Assembly (NCBI GenBank): GCA_020631735.1
Contig: CM036179.1
Location: forward strand, 20,637,063-20,701,062
Length of the DNA stretch: 64,000 nucleotides
Direction of reading: 5' to 3'
DNA from: Saccharum officinarum
Taxonomy: Eukaryota > Streptophyta > Magnoliopsida > Poales > Poaceae
Every line of letters begins with the position of its first letter. The first letter of the stretch is position 1. This document shows, piece by piece, positions 22,039-33,090 of the stretch. The notes below the pieces were generated by a model. That model was not told the origin of the DNA. It worked only from the letters and a program-made list of their open reading frames with translations, and did no database searches. The position numbers and the translations under genes were made by a program.

Positions 22039-24310
22039 TGAAAGTCCCTAGTTTGGTTTTGGCTAATTGATGAAACCTAGGACTAACCTTTGTATCTAAG
22101 TGGATGTTTTAGATAAAGGTGGTCATTGCATATGAGACATGACATTGACTCATATGACCAAGATGGTGAAGACCAAGATGAGGCTTGGCTCGATGGACCG
22201 GTTGTGAAGGTGAAGGGCAAGTCGAGGCTTCGAAGCGAAGGACCATGCGATGGCGAAGCTTGAGCAAGACTTGGCACCGACGGACCAATGCAACGGTGAA
22301 GAGCAAGTGAAGTCAAGGTCGATGGATCGAGACGGTCATGTGATGATATGAAGTGGATCATATCATTTGAAGAAACAAAATGGGCTCAAGGCAAAGGTAT
22401 AACCATAGGGCCATTTTGTTTTACACTCAAGACACCATAGAGGGTGTGAGTGGTTTAGGGTCGATAGCCGAACTATTAAGAGGGGAAGTCTTATCGGTTA
22501 TTCGACGCACGGGTGCCACTAGGTGATTTCATGAAGTGCATTGCATGTAGGGCCTAGTGAGCTAATTGGAAAACCTTTGAAAATGATTGAGAAAATGCTA
22601 ACACACAAGCACATGGAGATGTACACTTGATGGTGTTGGCACATTTGCAAAGGTGGCGTTAGTCACGCTGTGGTTTGCGGGTAGAGAGGGGTTTGGGTTC
22701 CTCTCTCCCTCCCGCCGAGCGTGCGAGCGCGGGATTCAGGCGATTTCGGGGAAATGAAATGCCTATTTTCCACTACGCCGGAAGTTGGAAAAGAAACGGA
22801 GGCGAACGGGGTCACTGAGGTGACCGGACGCTGCACCGGACGCGGTCACGGTGTGACCGGACGCGTCCGGTCAGTACAGCGCGGTATCAGGCGCTCGGGT
22901 GCTAGGGTTTGCAACCGGCGCGTCCGGTCACTCGCGGGACCGGCGCGTCCGGTCATGCGCCCAGAAGGAACTGAGGTTCACAGAGGACGATCGGACGCGG
23001 GGCGCGTCCGGTCACACATGATCGGACGCGTCCGATCGTTGAAGGAGCTTACTGGACTCCGACCGGACGCTGGCACTGTCGCGTCCGGTCGTTGCGAGGA
23101 GCGCGTCCGGTCGTTGTTTCGCGGCGCGGGTGCTGTGCGGATCGGCGCGTCCGGTCGTTGCGAGGGGCGCGTCCGGTCATTGCTTCGCGCGCGCGGTGCT
23201 GTGCGACCGGCGCGTCCGGTCGGTTGAGAGGCGCGTCCGGTCATGGGATTTGACCGTTGGCGCAGTGACCGTTGGAGGACCGGACGCGGTTGAGCGCGTC
23301 CGGTCAGTTTCGACCGGCGCGTCCGGTCGTCCCGAAAAAACGGTCAGTGGAGTTGCAACGGCTCTATTTGTTTGGGGTGCTTATAAATACTCGTTGGCCG
23401 GCCCTTGGGGAGGCGGCTTGGCATTTCTAACACTCTTGTGCATCCTTTGAGCTAAAGCAACTCCTCCCACTCATCTCCCTTGCTTGATTGCAAATCAAAA
23501 GTGAGATTGAGTGATCCCAAAGTGCATTGCATAGCTTGAGGGCATCTAGTGGCACTTGTGGGTGGTTTAGCCGGTGGATTTCTTGTTACTCTTGGAGAGT
23601 ACCGCTCCTAGCCGGCTTGGAGATTATTGGAGGCGTTGGCAAGAGAAGGTGATTGTTCTTGGCCACCTCCGGTTGTTTGTAAGAGGTTCTTGTGCTTTCC
23701 TCGGCGGGACGCCAAAAGCAACTCTATTGGATTGCGCGTGTCATTGAGTTACCTCACTTGAGAGTGGAGTCTTGCGGTGCCTTGCGGGGCGTGCCTTGAG
23801 GGGCAAGTGACTTGAGGGTCACACCGAGGAACCATCTAAGTGTTGGTCGACACAACCGGTGACGTAGCTTGTCGGTGCACAAGTGAACACCGGGTGAACA
23901 AAAATATTGTGTCTCTTGTCTCCCGGTGATTGGTCTACATATTGTGTTGTTGTCAATATTAATTGATTGTATATCATCTTGGTGATTGGCAACATCTTCA
24001 CTCCACCGTCGGTATAAGATTCACAATCCTATCTCTTGCATTTACTTTTACTAGATTATCTTGTGTTAGCTCTAGTAGTAGCCTTTGCTAGTGTTGTTAG
24101 CTTGCTCACTAGTGTAAGTTTAGTGACTTAGCACTTGTGTGAACTAGAGATCATAATCTACTAGACTTGTGGATAGGAGGCTTGCATCACAACCCTTGGC
24201 TAAGCAAAACTCGCTTTACGCCTTTTGTTATTCTAACAAGTTTGCTTAGTGGCTTGTGTAGAATTTTTAATAGGCTATTCACCCCCCCTCTAGCCATCTA
24301 GGACCTTACA
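22039..24310 (+). repeat. Copia element 2 5' LTR
   Basis: 2272 bases, TGAAAGTCCCTAG... to ...GGACCTTACA. It is followed by a primer binding site, so it is the 5' LTR. It differs from the 3' LTR by about 27 bases in length, largely within the palindrome array. Confidence 0.92.
22815..23389 (+). promoter_or_regulatory. U3 palindrome array and TATA box, element 2 5' LTR
   Basis: Twelve exact copies of GCGTCCGGTC lie between about 22860 and 23335. Several sit in the full palindrome GACCGGACGCGTCCGGTC or in shortened forms such as GACCGGCGCGTCCGGTC. The array is followed by TATAAATA at 23382-23389. The position just before the TATA box marks it as the U3 control region of the LTR. Confidence 0.8.
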
Positions 24311-24312
24311 AG

Positions 24313-24325
24313 TGGTATCGGAGCC
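24313..24325 (+). promoter_or_regulatory. Primer binding site of copia element 2
   Basis: TGGTATCGGAGCC begins two bases after the LTR end. It matches the plant initiator-methionine tRNA 3' end complement (TGGTATCAGAGCC) with one mismatch. Confidence 0.85.
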
Positions 24326-24370
24326 GTGGTCACCGTTTTAATCAAGGCTTAACATCCTTCGGTGTGAAAA

Positions 24371-26430
24371 ATGGCTCAAATTGTGTTCAATCATGTTGGG
24401 GGCAAGCCACCGTTCTTTGATGGTGTTAGTTCTTTTGCTCATTGGAAGAGAAAGATGACAATGTACCTTGGTTCTATTCATGAGAGAGTATTGCAAGTCA
24501 CCGAGAATGATTTTGCTATCATTGATCCCAATCATCTCACCGATGAAGATAGAGCAAATAGAACATGCAATAGAATGGCTCTCAATACACTCTATAATGG
24601 TATTGACACAAAAGTGTTTGAGGGCATCAAAGATTTGGAATTGGCTAGTGAAGTATGGACAAGGTTGAGTGAGACATATGAAGGCACTAAGGTTGTGAAG
24701 AGTGCCAAGCTATATGGGCTCAAGAGTGAGTTTGAGAACTTCAAGAAAAAGGATGATGAAACAATCATTGAAATGTTTCATAGATTGCAAGTGATAGTCA
24801 ATGATCTCAAGAGCTTAGGGCACAAGACTCAAGATCAAGATTTTTGTCACAAGTTCTTATTGAGCTTACCTAGAAGATTCAAGATGTTGATCATGATGTT
24901 GCAAAGAGATGGGCTTGAAGCAATGAAGCCTAATGATTTGCTTGGTGAAGTATTAACCTATGACAAATATGATCAAGATGTTGATGACAAGGAGAAGGTG
25001 GAAGATGAAAAGAAGAAGAAGACCGTGGCGTTCAAGGCCATCTCCTCCAAGGGCAAAGCTACCATCATTGAAGAAGAAGACAATAGTGAAGATGAAGATT
25101 ATGAAATTGATGATGAGGCATTTGCTTTTGTAGTCAAGAAAATGGGTCACATGTTCATTAAGAGAAGAGGCTTCAAAAAGAGAAATGACAACTTCAAGAG
25201 CAATGAGCAACAAAGGAGGTGCTTCAATTGTGATAGCACCGAACATCTTCAAGCCGAATGTCCCTATGATAAGAAGAAGAACAACAAGAGGGGCAAGTTT
25301 GAGAAGAAAAAGAAAGAAGCCAAGATAACATTCAAGAAAGGCAAGAATGGAGTCTATGTGGCCACTTGGGAAAGTGATGATGAAGAAGAAGAAGAATCAT
25401 CCAACAAGGCTTTTGCTTCCATTGCTATTAACAAGAAGCCTTTACTATTTGATTCATCCTCTTCATGCTTCATGGCCAAAGAAGCTAAGGTATTATATGA
25501 TGAAAGTGATGATGAAAGTGAAATGGAATATGTTCATGATAGTGATAATGATAAATATGATAATGAAAATGATGATGATGATGAACCAACTAAAGAACAA
25601 CTATATGACTTGTTGCAACAAACTAGAGACATAGCTATTGCCAAGAACAAGGAGTGCAAGAAGCTTTCAATGAAAGTAGCAATACTTGAGAAAGTTCTTG
25701 GTGAGCTTAAGACCACTCATGAGAGTCTAGTGGAAGACCATGAGGATCTTGGTAAGGCTCATTCCAAGCTTGAAAAGGCTCACTCATTGCTACTTGAGCA
25801 ACAAGAAAAGAAGGAGGTTGTTGTATCATGTGATATAGGTGTTACATGTGATATAATTGATGAATCCTTTAATGAACCTATCATCATGTCAAATGCTAAC
25901 CCTTCTTGTAGCTCTTCATCCACCACCACCAACTCTACCTCTACTACTAGTGATGGTTTCACTTGTGATGCCTCACTAATGGTTGAGAATGAGACTCTCA
26001 AGAGAGAGGTGGATGAGCTCACTCACGCCCTAGGCAAGGCCTATGGTGGTGAGGCCCGCTTGCTTAAGTGCTTGGGTAGCCAAAGGTTCTCTCTTAACAA
26101 AGAGGGATTGGGCTACACCCCAAGAAAGGCAAGTCGGCCTTTGCAACTCCAAAGCCTAGCTTTGTGAAGAGCAATGGTCGGTTTTGCAATAGATGCAAGC
26201 AAGTTGGGCACCTAGAGCATAATTGCAATAAAAAGAACCAAAGCAAGAAATTTGTTAATGCTATACCTTTTGATTCTTGCTATGTGCTTACCAAAGGTGT
26301 GAAGGGTGTGCAAGCTAAGTTTGTTGGTACACCAATTGTGGGCCCAAAGAAGAAGGCTATTTGGGTACCAAAGAGCTTAGTTACTAACCTACAAGGACCC
26401 AAGCAAAAATGGGTACCTAAGCTTCATTGA
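24371..26430 (+). pseudogene. Copia element 2 gag, one frameshift
   Basis: The frame starts at 24371 and codes for a retrotransposon Gag capsid region, with a UBN2-type core in the first 230 residues. Next come a zinc knuckle CFNCDSTEHLQAEC (about 25218), an acidic linker and a coiled-coil-like stretch (about 25590-25800). A 1-base deletion in a C run near 26115-26120 shifts the frame. The remaining part at 26164-26430 carries a second knuckle, CNRCKQVGHLEHNC. Two knuckles are a feature of the Sirevirus group. Gag forms the particle that packages the element RNA. The gag frame ends with a TGA at 26428, just before the protease. Confidence 0.88.
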
Positions 26431-26431
26431 T

Positions 26432-29400
26432 TTGCTTGTAGGTCAATTACAAAGCCGGAGGAAGGCATTGGATTATTGATAGTGGGTGCACTCAACACAT
26501 GACCGGTACATCAAGAATGTTTGATTCATTCAATGACAATGATAGTGGTGTTGATTCTATCACATTTGGCAATAACAAGAAAGGCAAGGTTATTGGCTTG
26601 GGCAAGATTGCAATATCAAATGACATGAGTATCTCCAATGTGTTGCTAGTTGAAAGTTTGGATTTCAATCTTCTATCCGTGGCACAAATATGTGATCTAG
26701 GCTACAAATGCATCTTTGGGGTTGATGATGTGGAAGTTATTAGTGTGGATGGTTCAAATGTGGCATTCAAGGGCTTTAGATATGAGAATCTCTACCTAGT
26801 TGACTTCAATGCTAGAGAAACTTCTTTGACAACTTGCTTAGTCTCCAAATCAAGCATGGGTTGGCTTTGGCATAGAAGGCTTGGTCATGTTGGCATGAAA
26901 CAATTGAAGAAGCTTACAACTCACAATCTTGTCAATGGTTTGAAAGATGTTGAATTTGAGAAGAATAAGCTTTGTAGTGCATGTCAAGCCGGGAAGCAAG
27001 TTGGAAGCTCACATCCAAAGAAGAGTACAATGAGCACATGCAAAGCATTTGAGTTGATGCACATGGATCTATTTGGACCAACAACATATACAAGCATAGG
27101 CGGCAACAAGTATGGCTTTGTCATAGTGGATGACTTCACAAGATTCACATGGGTATTCTTTCTTAGTGACAAAAGTGAAGTGTTTGACACCTTCAAGACA
27201 TTTCTCACTAGAGTTCACAATGAGTTTGAGATTAGAATCAAGAAAGTGAGAAGTGACAATGGAAGTGAGTTCAAGAATACAAGAATTGAAGAACTTTGTG
27301 ATCATTATGGTATTGGACATCAATTCTCGGCCAAGTACACTCCACAATCAAATGGCCTAGTTGAGAGGAAGAATAGAACATTGCTTGATATGGCTAGATC
27401 AATGCTTCATGAGTACAATGTGAGTCAATCATTTTGGGATGAAGCAATCAATACCGCTTGCTACTACATCAATAGACTATATTGTCATCCATTGCTAGAG
27501 AAGACCCCATATGAGTTACTTCATGGAAGAAAGCCCAATATTTCTTACTTTAGGGTGTTTGGTTGCAAATGCTATATCTTGAAGAAGGGCACTAGATTGG
27601 GAAGTTTGACAAGAGATGTGATGAGGGGTTCCTACTTGGTTATTCAACTACAAGCAAAGCTTATAGAGTTTGGAACAACTCAAGTGGCATTCTAGAAGAA
27701 GTCCATGATGTGCAATTTGATGAAACCAATGGGTCACAAGATGAAGAAGAGAATCTAGATGATGTTGGTGGAACTCTATTGGTGGAAGCAATGAAGAACA
27801 TGGACATTGGGGACATTAGAGCAAAGCAAGTAATTGATATTCAAGATGATGATAAAGATCAAGTGCTCAATTCACCATTCAAGCTAGTTAGTGACTCTCA
27901 AGTGCAAGATCATGGTGCTAGTTCATCTCATCAAGATACATCAAGTGATCAACCAAGCTCAAGCAATCAAGTGCAAGTACTCCAACCACAACATGTTGCA
28001 AGAGATCACCCCATTAATAGTGTTATTGGTGATATTAGAAGTGGTGTGCAAACAAGATCAAGATTGACTATGTTTTGTGAGCATGCATCATTTGTGTCAA
28101 CCATAGAACCAAAGAAGATAGAAGAAGCTTTGAGGGATGCCGATTGGATCATGGCTATGCAAGAAGAGCTTAACAATTTCACAAGAAATGATGTTTGGGA
28201 ATTGGTAGAAAGGCCAAATGACTACAATGTGATTGGAACCAAATGGGTGTTTAAAAACAAGCAAGATCAAGATGGCATTGTAGTGAGAAACAAAGCAAGA
28301 CTAGTTGCTCAAGGTTACACTCAAGTTGAAGGTCTTGACTATGATGAGACATATGCTCCCGTGGCAAGATTGGAGGCAATAAGGATTCTATTGGCTTATG
28401 CTTGTGCACACAATATCAAACTATATCAAATGGATGTCAAAAGTGCATTTCTCAATGGGATCATCAATGAGTTAGTCTTTGTTGAGCAACCGCCCGGATT
28501 TGAAGATGACAAGAAACCCAACCATGTGTACAAGTTGAAGAAGGCTTTATATGGCTTAAAGCAAGCACCTAGAGCATGGTATGAGAGGCTAAGGGATTTC
28601 CTTCTCTCTAAGGGATTCAAAATGGGCAAGGTTGATACTACTCTATTCACCAAGAAGATTGGAAATGATCTATTCATAGTGCAAATATATGTTGATGACA
28701 TCATCTTTGGATCAACCGATCAAGCTTATTGTGAAGAATTTGGTGCTATGATGGCCAAAGAGTTTGAAATGTCTATGATTGGTGAACTTAGCTACTTCCT
28801 TGGTCTCCAAGTCAAGCAATTGAAGAATGGAACATTTGTGAGTCAAGGGAAATACATAAGGGACATGTTGAAGAAGTTTGGAATGCAAGATGCAAAGCCA
28901 ATTTCAACTCCAATGGGCACAAATGGCAATTTGGATAGTGATCTTGATGGCAAAATGGTGAATCAAAAGGAATATCGGTCTTTGATTGGAAGTCTACTCT
29001 ATGTCACCGCATCAAGGCCGGATGTCATGTTTAGTGTTTGCATGTGTGCTAGATATCAAGCCTCACCTAGAGAAAGTCATCTCACGGCCGCAAAGAGAAT
29101 ATTGAGGTACTTGAAGCAAACAAGAGATGTTGGACTATGGTATCCCAAGGGGTCAAAGTTTGAATTGATTGGATATTCGGACTCCGACTATGGGGGTTGC
29201 AAGATCAATAGAAAGAGCACAAGTGGCACATGTCAATTACTTGGAAGATCACTTGTGTCATGGTCCTCAAAGAAACAAAATAGTGTGGCAATCTCTACCG
29301 CCGAAGCCGAATATGTGAGTGCGGGGAGTTGTTGTGCACAATTGCTATGGATGAAATCAACTTTGAAGGATTATGGCCTCAACTTCAAGAATGTGCCGTT

Positions 29401-29641
29401 GCTATGTGATAATGAGAGTGCAATCAAGATGATACAAAACCCGGTTCAACATGGAAGAACAAAGCATATTGACATAAGACATCATTTCATTAGAGATCAT
29501 CAACAAAAGGGAGATATTGCCATTGAAAGTGTTGGCACCGATGATCAACTTGCCGATATTCTCACTAAGCCACTTGATGAAAAGAGGTTTTGCAAGCTAA
29601 GGAATGAATTGAACATTCTTGATTTCTCAAACATGAGTTGA
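26432..29641 (+). pseudogene. Copia element 2 pol, one frameshift
   Basis: Domain order is protease, integrase, RT, RNase H, as in Ty1/copia. The protease motif [13 protein letters not shown] is at about 26470. The integrase zinc region [11 protein letters not shown] lies near 26865 and its catalytic core with HMDLFGPT and RSDNGSEF at 27058-27270. RT has [11 protein letters not shown] near 28430 and YVDDIIFGS near 28690, and RNase H has STAEAEYVSAG near 29300. A 1-base deletion in an A run near 27600 breaks the frame between integrase and RT (27695 stop; the frame resumes before 27710). Catalytic residues are otherwise intact. Pol lies in a different frame from gag, so expression would need frameshifting or re-initiation. 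Confidence 0.9.
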
Positions 29642-30845
29642 ATGCACCCCACCCACTTATTGACATGCCTCTCCTTCGACATTGCAAGGTAAAATTGATT
29701 GACATGTCTTTCATCCTATGCTAAGGACTTGATAGAGCATGTAGACATAATAAGTGGTATGCATGAGCATTCATGATAAATCAAATGAATTTGATGGATA
29801 TATGTTACCACTATTGCTTCTATGCTTATTTTGATCTAGTGGTGGCATATGACATGTTTGTGAGCTTGTAAACCTAGTGTTGAATCTAGAAGATTTGCTA
29901 TAAGTGTTTAATTCAACATAGGCAAGATAACCCTTATTTTGAGGAGTGAAGAAGCTTGTCTTTGGTTCAAATCGAATTAAATATCTTTGGCAAGTATTCT
30001 AGGTTAAACCAAATTTGATAAATTTTTTAACCTTACATATGGTATCGAATTAATTTCAATCTACTCCATCAAACACTTTTCCTTCTCTCCACAATTTGAT
30101 CCCTTTTTGGGTAAGTTGTTGACAAAGGGGGAGAGAAAAAGATGATTCAACTTGATTCAACTTGATAAAGGGGTAAATAAAATTTATGAGAGAAAAAGAT
30201 GATTCAACTTGATAAAGGGGTAAATAAAATTTGTTGATGCACACAAGTAGGGGGAGCAAGCTCATAAACAAAGTTGTTGCATTTGTTTGTGCATTCTCAT
30301 ATGACTTGCTCATTGCACATGTATTTAAATTCAATATACATGCTTGTGTGGTGCAATGCTAGTATAGAAATTGGATGATGAAATGATCTACTAGCATGCA
30401 TAGGAATAGTTTACATGTGGTATCTAGACTTGCCTAAAGCTTTACAAGTGGTTAGCTTTACAAGTGGTCCAAGAACCTTTACATATAATGTTGATCTCAC
30501 GGGGTTCTTGAGTTTTGATGGATGTCTAGTTACTTCATGATGCTAAGGATGGTGTAAAAGGCAACTCCGATTGGTATCACGCTTCAAAGGTCCATTTCTT
30601 ACACCATAGCATCATTTTGGTAGAATTACTCTCCCAACACTTCTATCCATGCATATGTGCAAAGCTTTCAATCCAAACTCTATGCACATATGTAGGGGGA
30701 GCTAATGCTACCAAAACCGAGCTTGTGATAATTGTCCAAACTTTACTTATGAGCAAAATGATTGGACAAGTATGACAAGTTCAAAACTTTTATTATCAAA
30801 ATCATCTTTGTGAGGGTTGTCATCAATTACCAAAAAGGGGGAGAT
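29642..30845 (+). other. Copia element 2, 3' non-coding region with polypurine tracts
   Basis: There are no coding frames with known domains. Purine tracts recur: AAAGGGGGAGAG near 30115, AGTAGGGGGAGC near 30247, TGTAGGGGGAGC near 30693, and the final AAAAAGGGGGAGA at 30832-30844, directly before the 3' LTR. Repeated tracts of this kind are reported in Sireviruses. A 43-base segment with AACTTGATAAAGGGGTAAATAA is duplicated around 30160-30230. Confidence 0.75.
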
Positions 30846-33090
30846 TGAAAGTCCCTAGTTTGGTTTTGGCTAATTGATGAAACCTAGGACTAACCTTTGT
30901 ATCTAAGTGGATGATTTAGATAAAGGTGGTCATTGCATATGAGACATGACATTGACTCATATGACCAAGATGGTGAAGACCAAGATGAGGCTTGGCTCGA
31001 TGGACCGGTTGTGAAGGTGAAGGGCAAGTCGAGGCTTCGAAGCGAAGGACCATGCGATGGTGAAGCTTGAGCAAGACTTAGCGCCGACGGACCGATGCAA
31101 CGGTGAAGAGCAAGTGAAGTCAAGGTCGATGGATCGAGACGGTCATGTGATGATATGAAGTGGATCATATCATTTGGAGAAACAAAATGGGCTCAAGGCA
31201 AAGGTATAACCATAGGGCCATTTTGTTTTACACTCAAGACACCATAGAGGGTGTGAGTGGTTTAGGATCGATAGCCGAACTATTAAGAGGGGAAGTCTTA
31301 TCGGTTATTCGATGCACGGGTGCCACTAGGTGAATTCATGAAGTGCATTGCATGTAGGGCCTAGTGAGCTAATTGGAAAACCTTTGAAAATGATTGAGAA
31401 AATGCTAACACACAAGCACATGGAGATGTACACTTGATGGTGTTGGCACATTTGCAAAGGTGGCGTTGGTCGCGCTGTGGTTTGCGGGTAGAGAGGGGTT
31501 TGGGTTCCTCTCTCCCTCCCGCCGAGCGTGCGAGCGCGGGATTCAGGCGATTTCGGGAAATGAAATGCCTATTTTCCACTACGCCGAAAGTCGGAAAAGA
31601 AACGGAGGCGAACGGGGTCACTGAGGTGACCGGACGCTGCACCGGACGCGGTCACGGTGTGACCGGACGCGTCCGGTCAGTACAGCGCGGTTTCAGGCGC
31701 GCGGGTGCTAGGGTTTGCAACCGGCGCGTCCGGTCACTCGCGGGACCGGCGCGTCCGGTCATGCGCCCAGAAGGAACTGAGGTTCACAGAGGACGATCGG
31801 ACGCGGGGCGCGTCCGGTCACACACGATCGGACGCGTCCGATCGTTGAAGGAGCTTACTGGACTCCACCGGACGCGGGCACTGTCGCGTCCGGTCGTTGC
31901 GAGGAGCGCGTCCGGTCGTTGTTTCGCGGCGCGGGTGCTGTGCGGATCGGCGCGTCCGGTCGTTCGACAGGCGCGTCCGGTCATCGGGACCGGCGCGTCC
32001 GGTCGTTGAGGGCGCGTCCGGTCGTTGGTTTGACCGTTGGCGCAGTGACCGTTGGAGGACCGGACGCGGTTGAGCGCGTCCGGTCAGTTTCGACCGGCGC
32101 GTCCGGTCGTCCCGAAAAAACGGTCAGTGGAGTTGCAACGGCTCTATTTGTTTGGGGTGCTTATAAATACTCGTTGGCCGGCCCTTGGGGAGGTAGCTTG
32201 GCATTTCTAACACTCTTGTGCATCCTTTGAGCTAGAGCAACTCCTCCCACTCATCTCTCTTGCTTGATTGCAAATCAAAAGTGAGATTGAGTGATCCCAA
32301 AGTGCATTGCATAGCTTGAGGGCATCTAGTGGCACTTGTGGGTGGTTTAGCCGGTGGATTTCTTGTTACTCTTGGAGAGTACCGCTCCTAGCCGGCTTGG
32401 AGATTGTTGGAGGCGTTGGCAAGAGAAGGTGATTGTTCTTGGCCACCTCCGGTTGTTTGTAAGAGGTTCTTGTGCTTTCCTCGGCGGGACGCCAAAAGCA
32501 ACTCTATTACATTGCGCGTGTCATTGAGTTACCTCACTTGAGAGTGGAGTCTTGCGGTGCCTTGCGGGGCGTGCCTTGAGGGGCAAGTGACTTGAGGGTC
32601 ACACCGAGGAACCATCTAAGTGTTGGTCGACACAACCGGTGACGTAGCTTGTCGGTGCACAAGTGAACACCGGGTGAACAAAAATATTGTGTCTCTTGTC
32701 TCCCGGTGATTGGTCTACATATTGTGTTGTTGTCAATATTAATTGATTGTATATCATCTTGGTGATTGGCAACATCTTCACTCCACCGTCGGTATAAGAT
32801 TCACAATCCTATCTCTTGCATTTATCTTTACTAGATTATCTTGTGTTGCTCTAGTAGTAGCTTTGCTAGTAGTGTTGTTAGCTTGTTCTCTAGTGTAAAA
32901 TTAGTGACATAGCTCTTGTGTGAACTAGAGATCATAATCTACTAGACTTGTGGATAGGAGGCTTGCATCACAACCTTTGGCTAAGCAAAACTCGCTTTAC
33001 GCCGTTTGTTATTCTAACAAGTTTGCTTAGTGGTGCTTGTAGAATTTTTATAGGCTATTCACCCCCCCTCTAGCCATCTAGGACCTTACA
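30846..33090 (+). repeat. Copia element 2 3' LTR
   Basis: 2245 bases with the same ends as the 5' LTR. It abuts a truncated gypsy LTR at 33091 without a target-site duplication. Confidence 0.92.
31625..32169 (+). promoter_or_regulatory. U3 palindrome array and TATA box, element 2 3' LTR
   Basis: Twelve copies of GCGTCCGGTC, with TATAAATA at 32162-32169. The units in the middle and at the distal end of the array differ in order and spacer from those of the 5' LTR, although the rest of the two LTRs is nearly the same. Confidence 0.8.

Larger units (their letters stand above)
22039..33090 (+). mobile_element. Ty1/copia Sirevirus-like element 2, full length
   Basis: An 11.05-kb element with 5' LTR 22039-24310, primer binding site, gag, pol, 3' non-coding region, polypurine tract and 3' LTR 30846-33090. 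By eye the two LTRs differ at roughly 1-1.5% of sites, so the insertion is young. Two 1-base deletions in short homopolymers break gag and pol. The flanks do not form a target-site duplication: GCCGT on the left, CCAGG on the right, with a gypsy LTR in opposite orientation on each side. Confidence 0.92.

Noticed and set aside
22800..23340. CRISPR-like look of evenly recurring GCGTCCGGTC units
   Set aside because: Spacing is irregular, the units are degenerate palindromes within an LTR, and the genome is a plant nucleus. No cas genes.
22721..23450. ORFs of 90-170 codons through the palindrome arrays (Arg-Val-Arg-Ser rich)
   Set aside because: They arise from the repeated 10-mer being free of stops in several frames. 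The same is seen in every LTR, and no domain is present.
29642..30845. An env-like gene after pol in the copia elements
   Set aside because: Some Sireviruses carry an env-like frame here, but no frame above about 90 codons and no signal or membrane segment is seen in any of the four copies.
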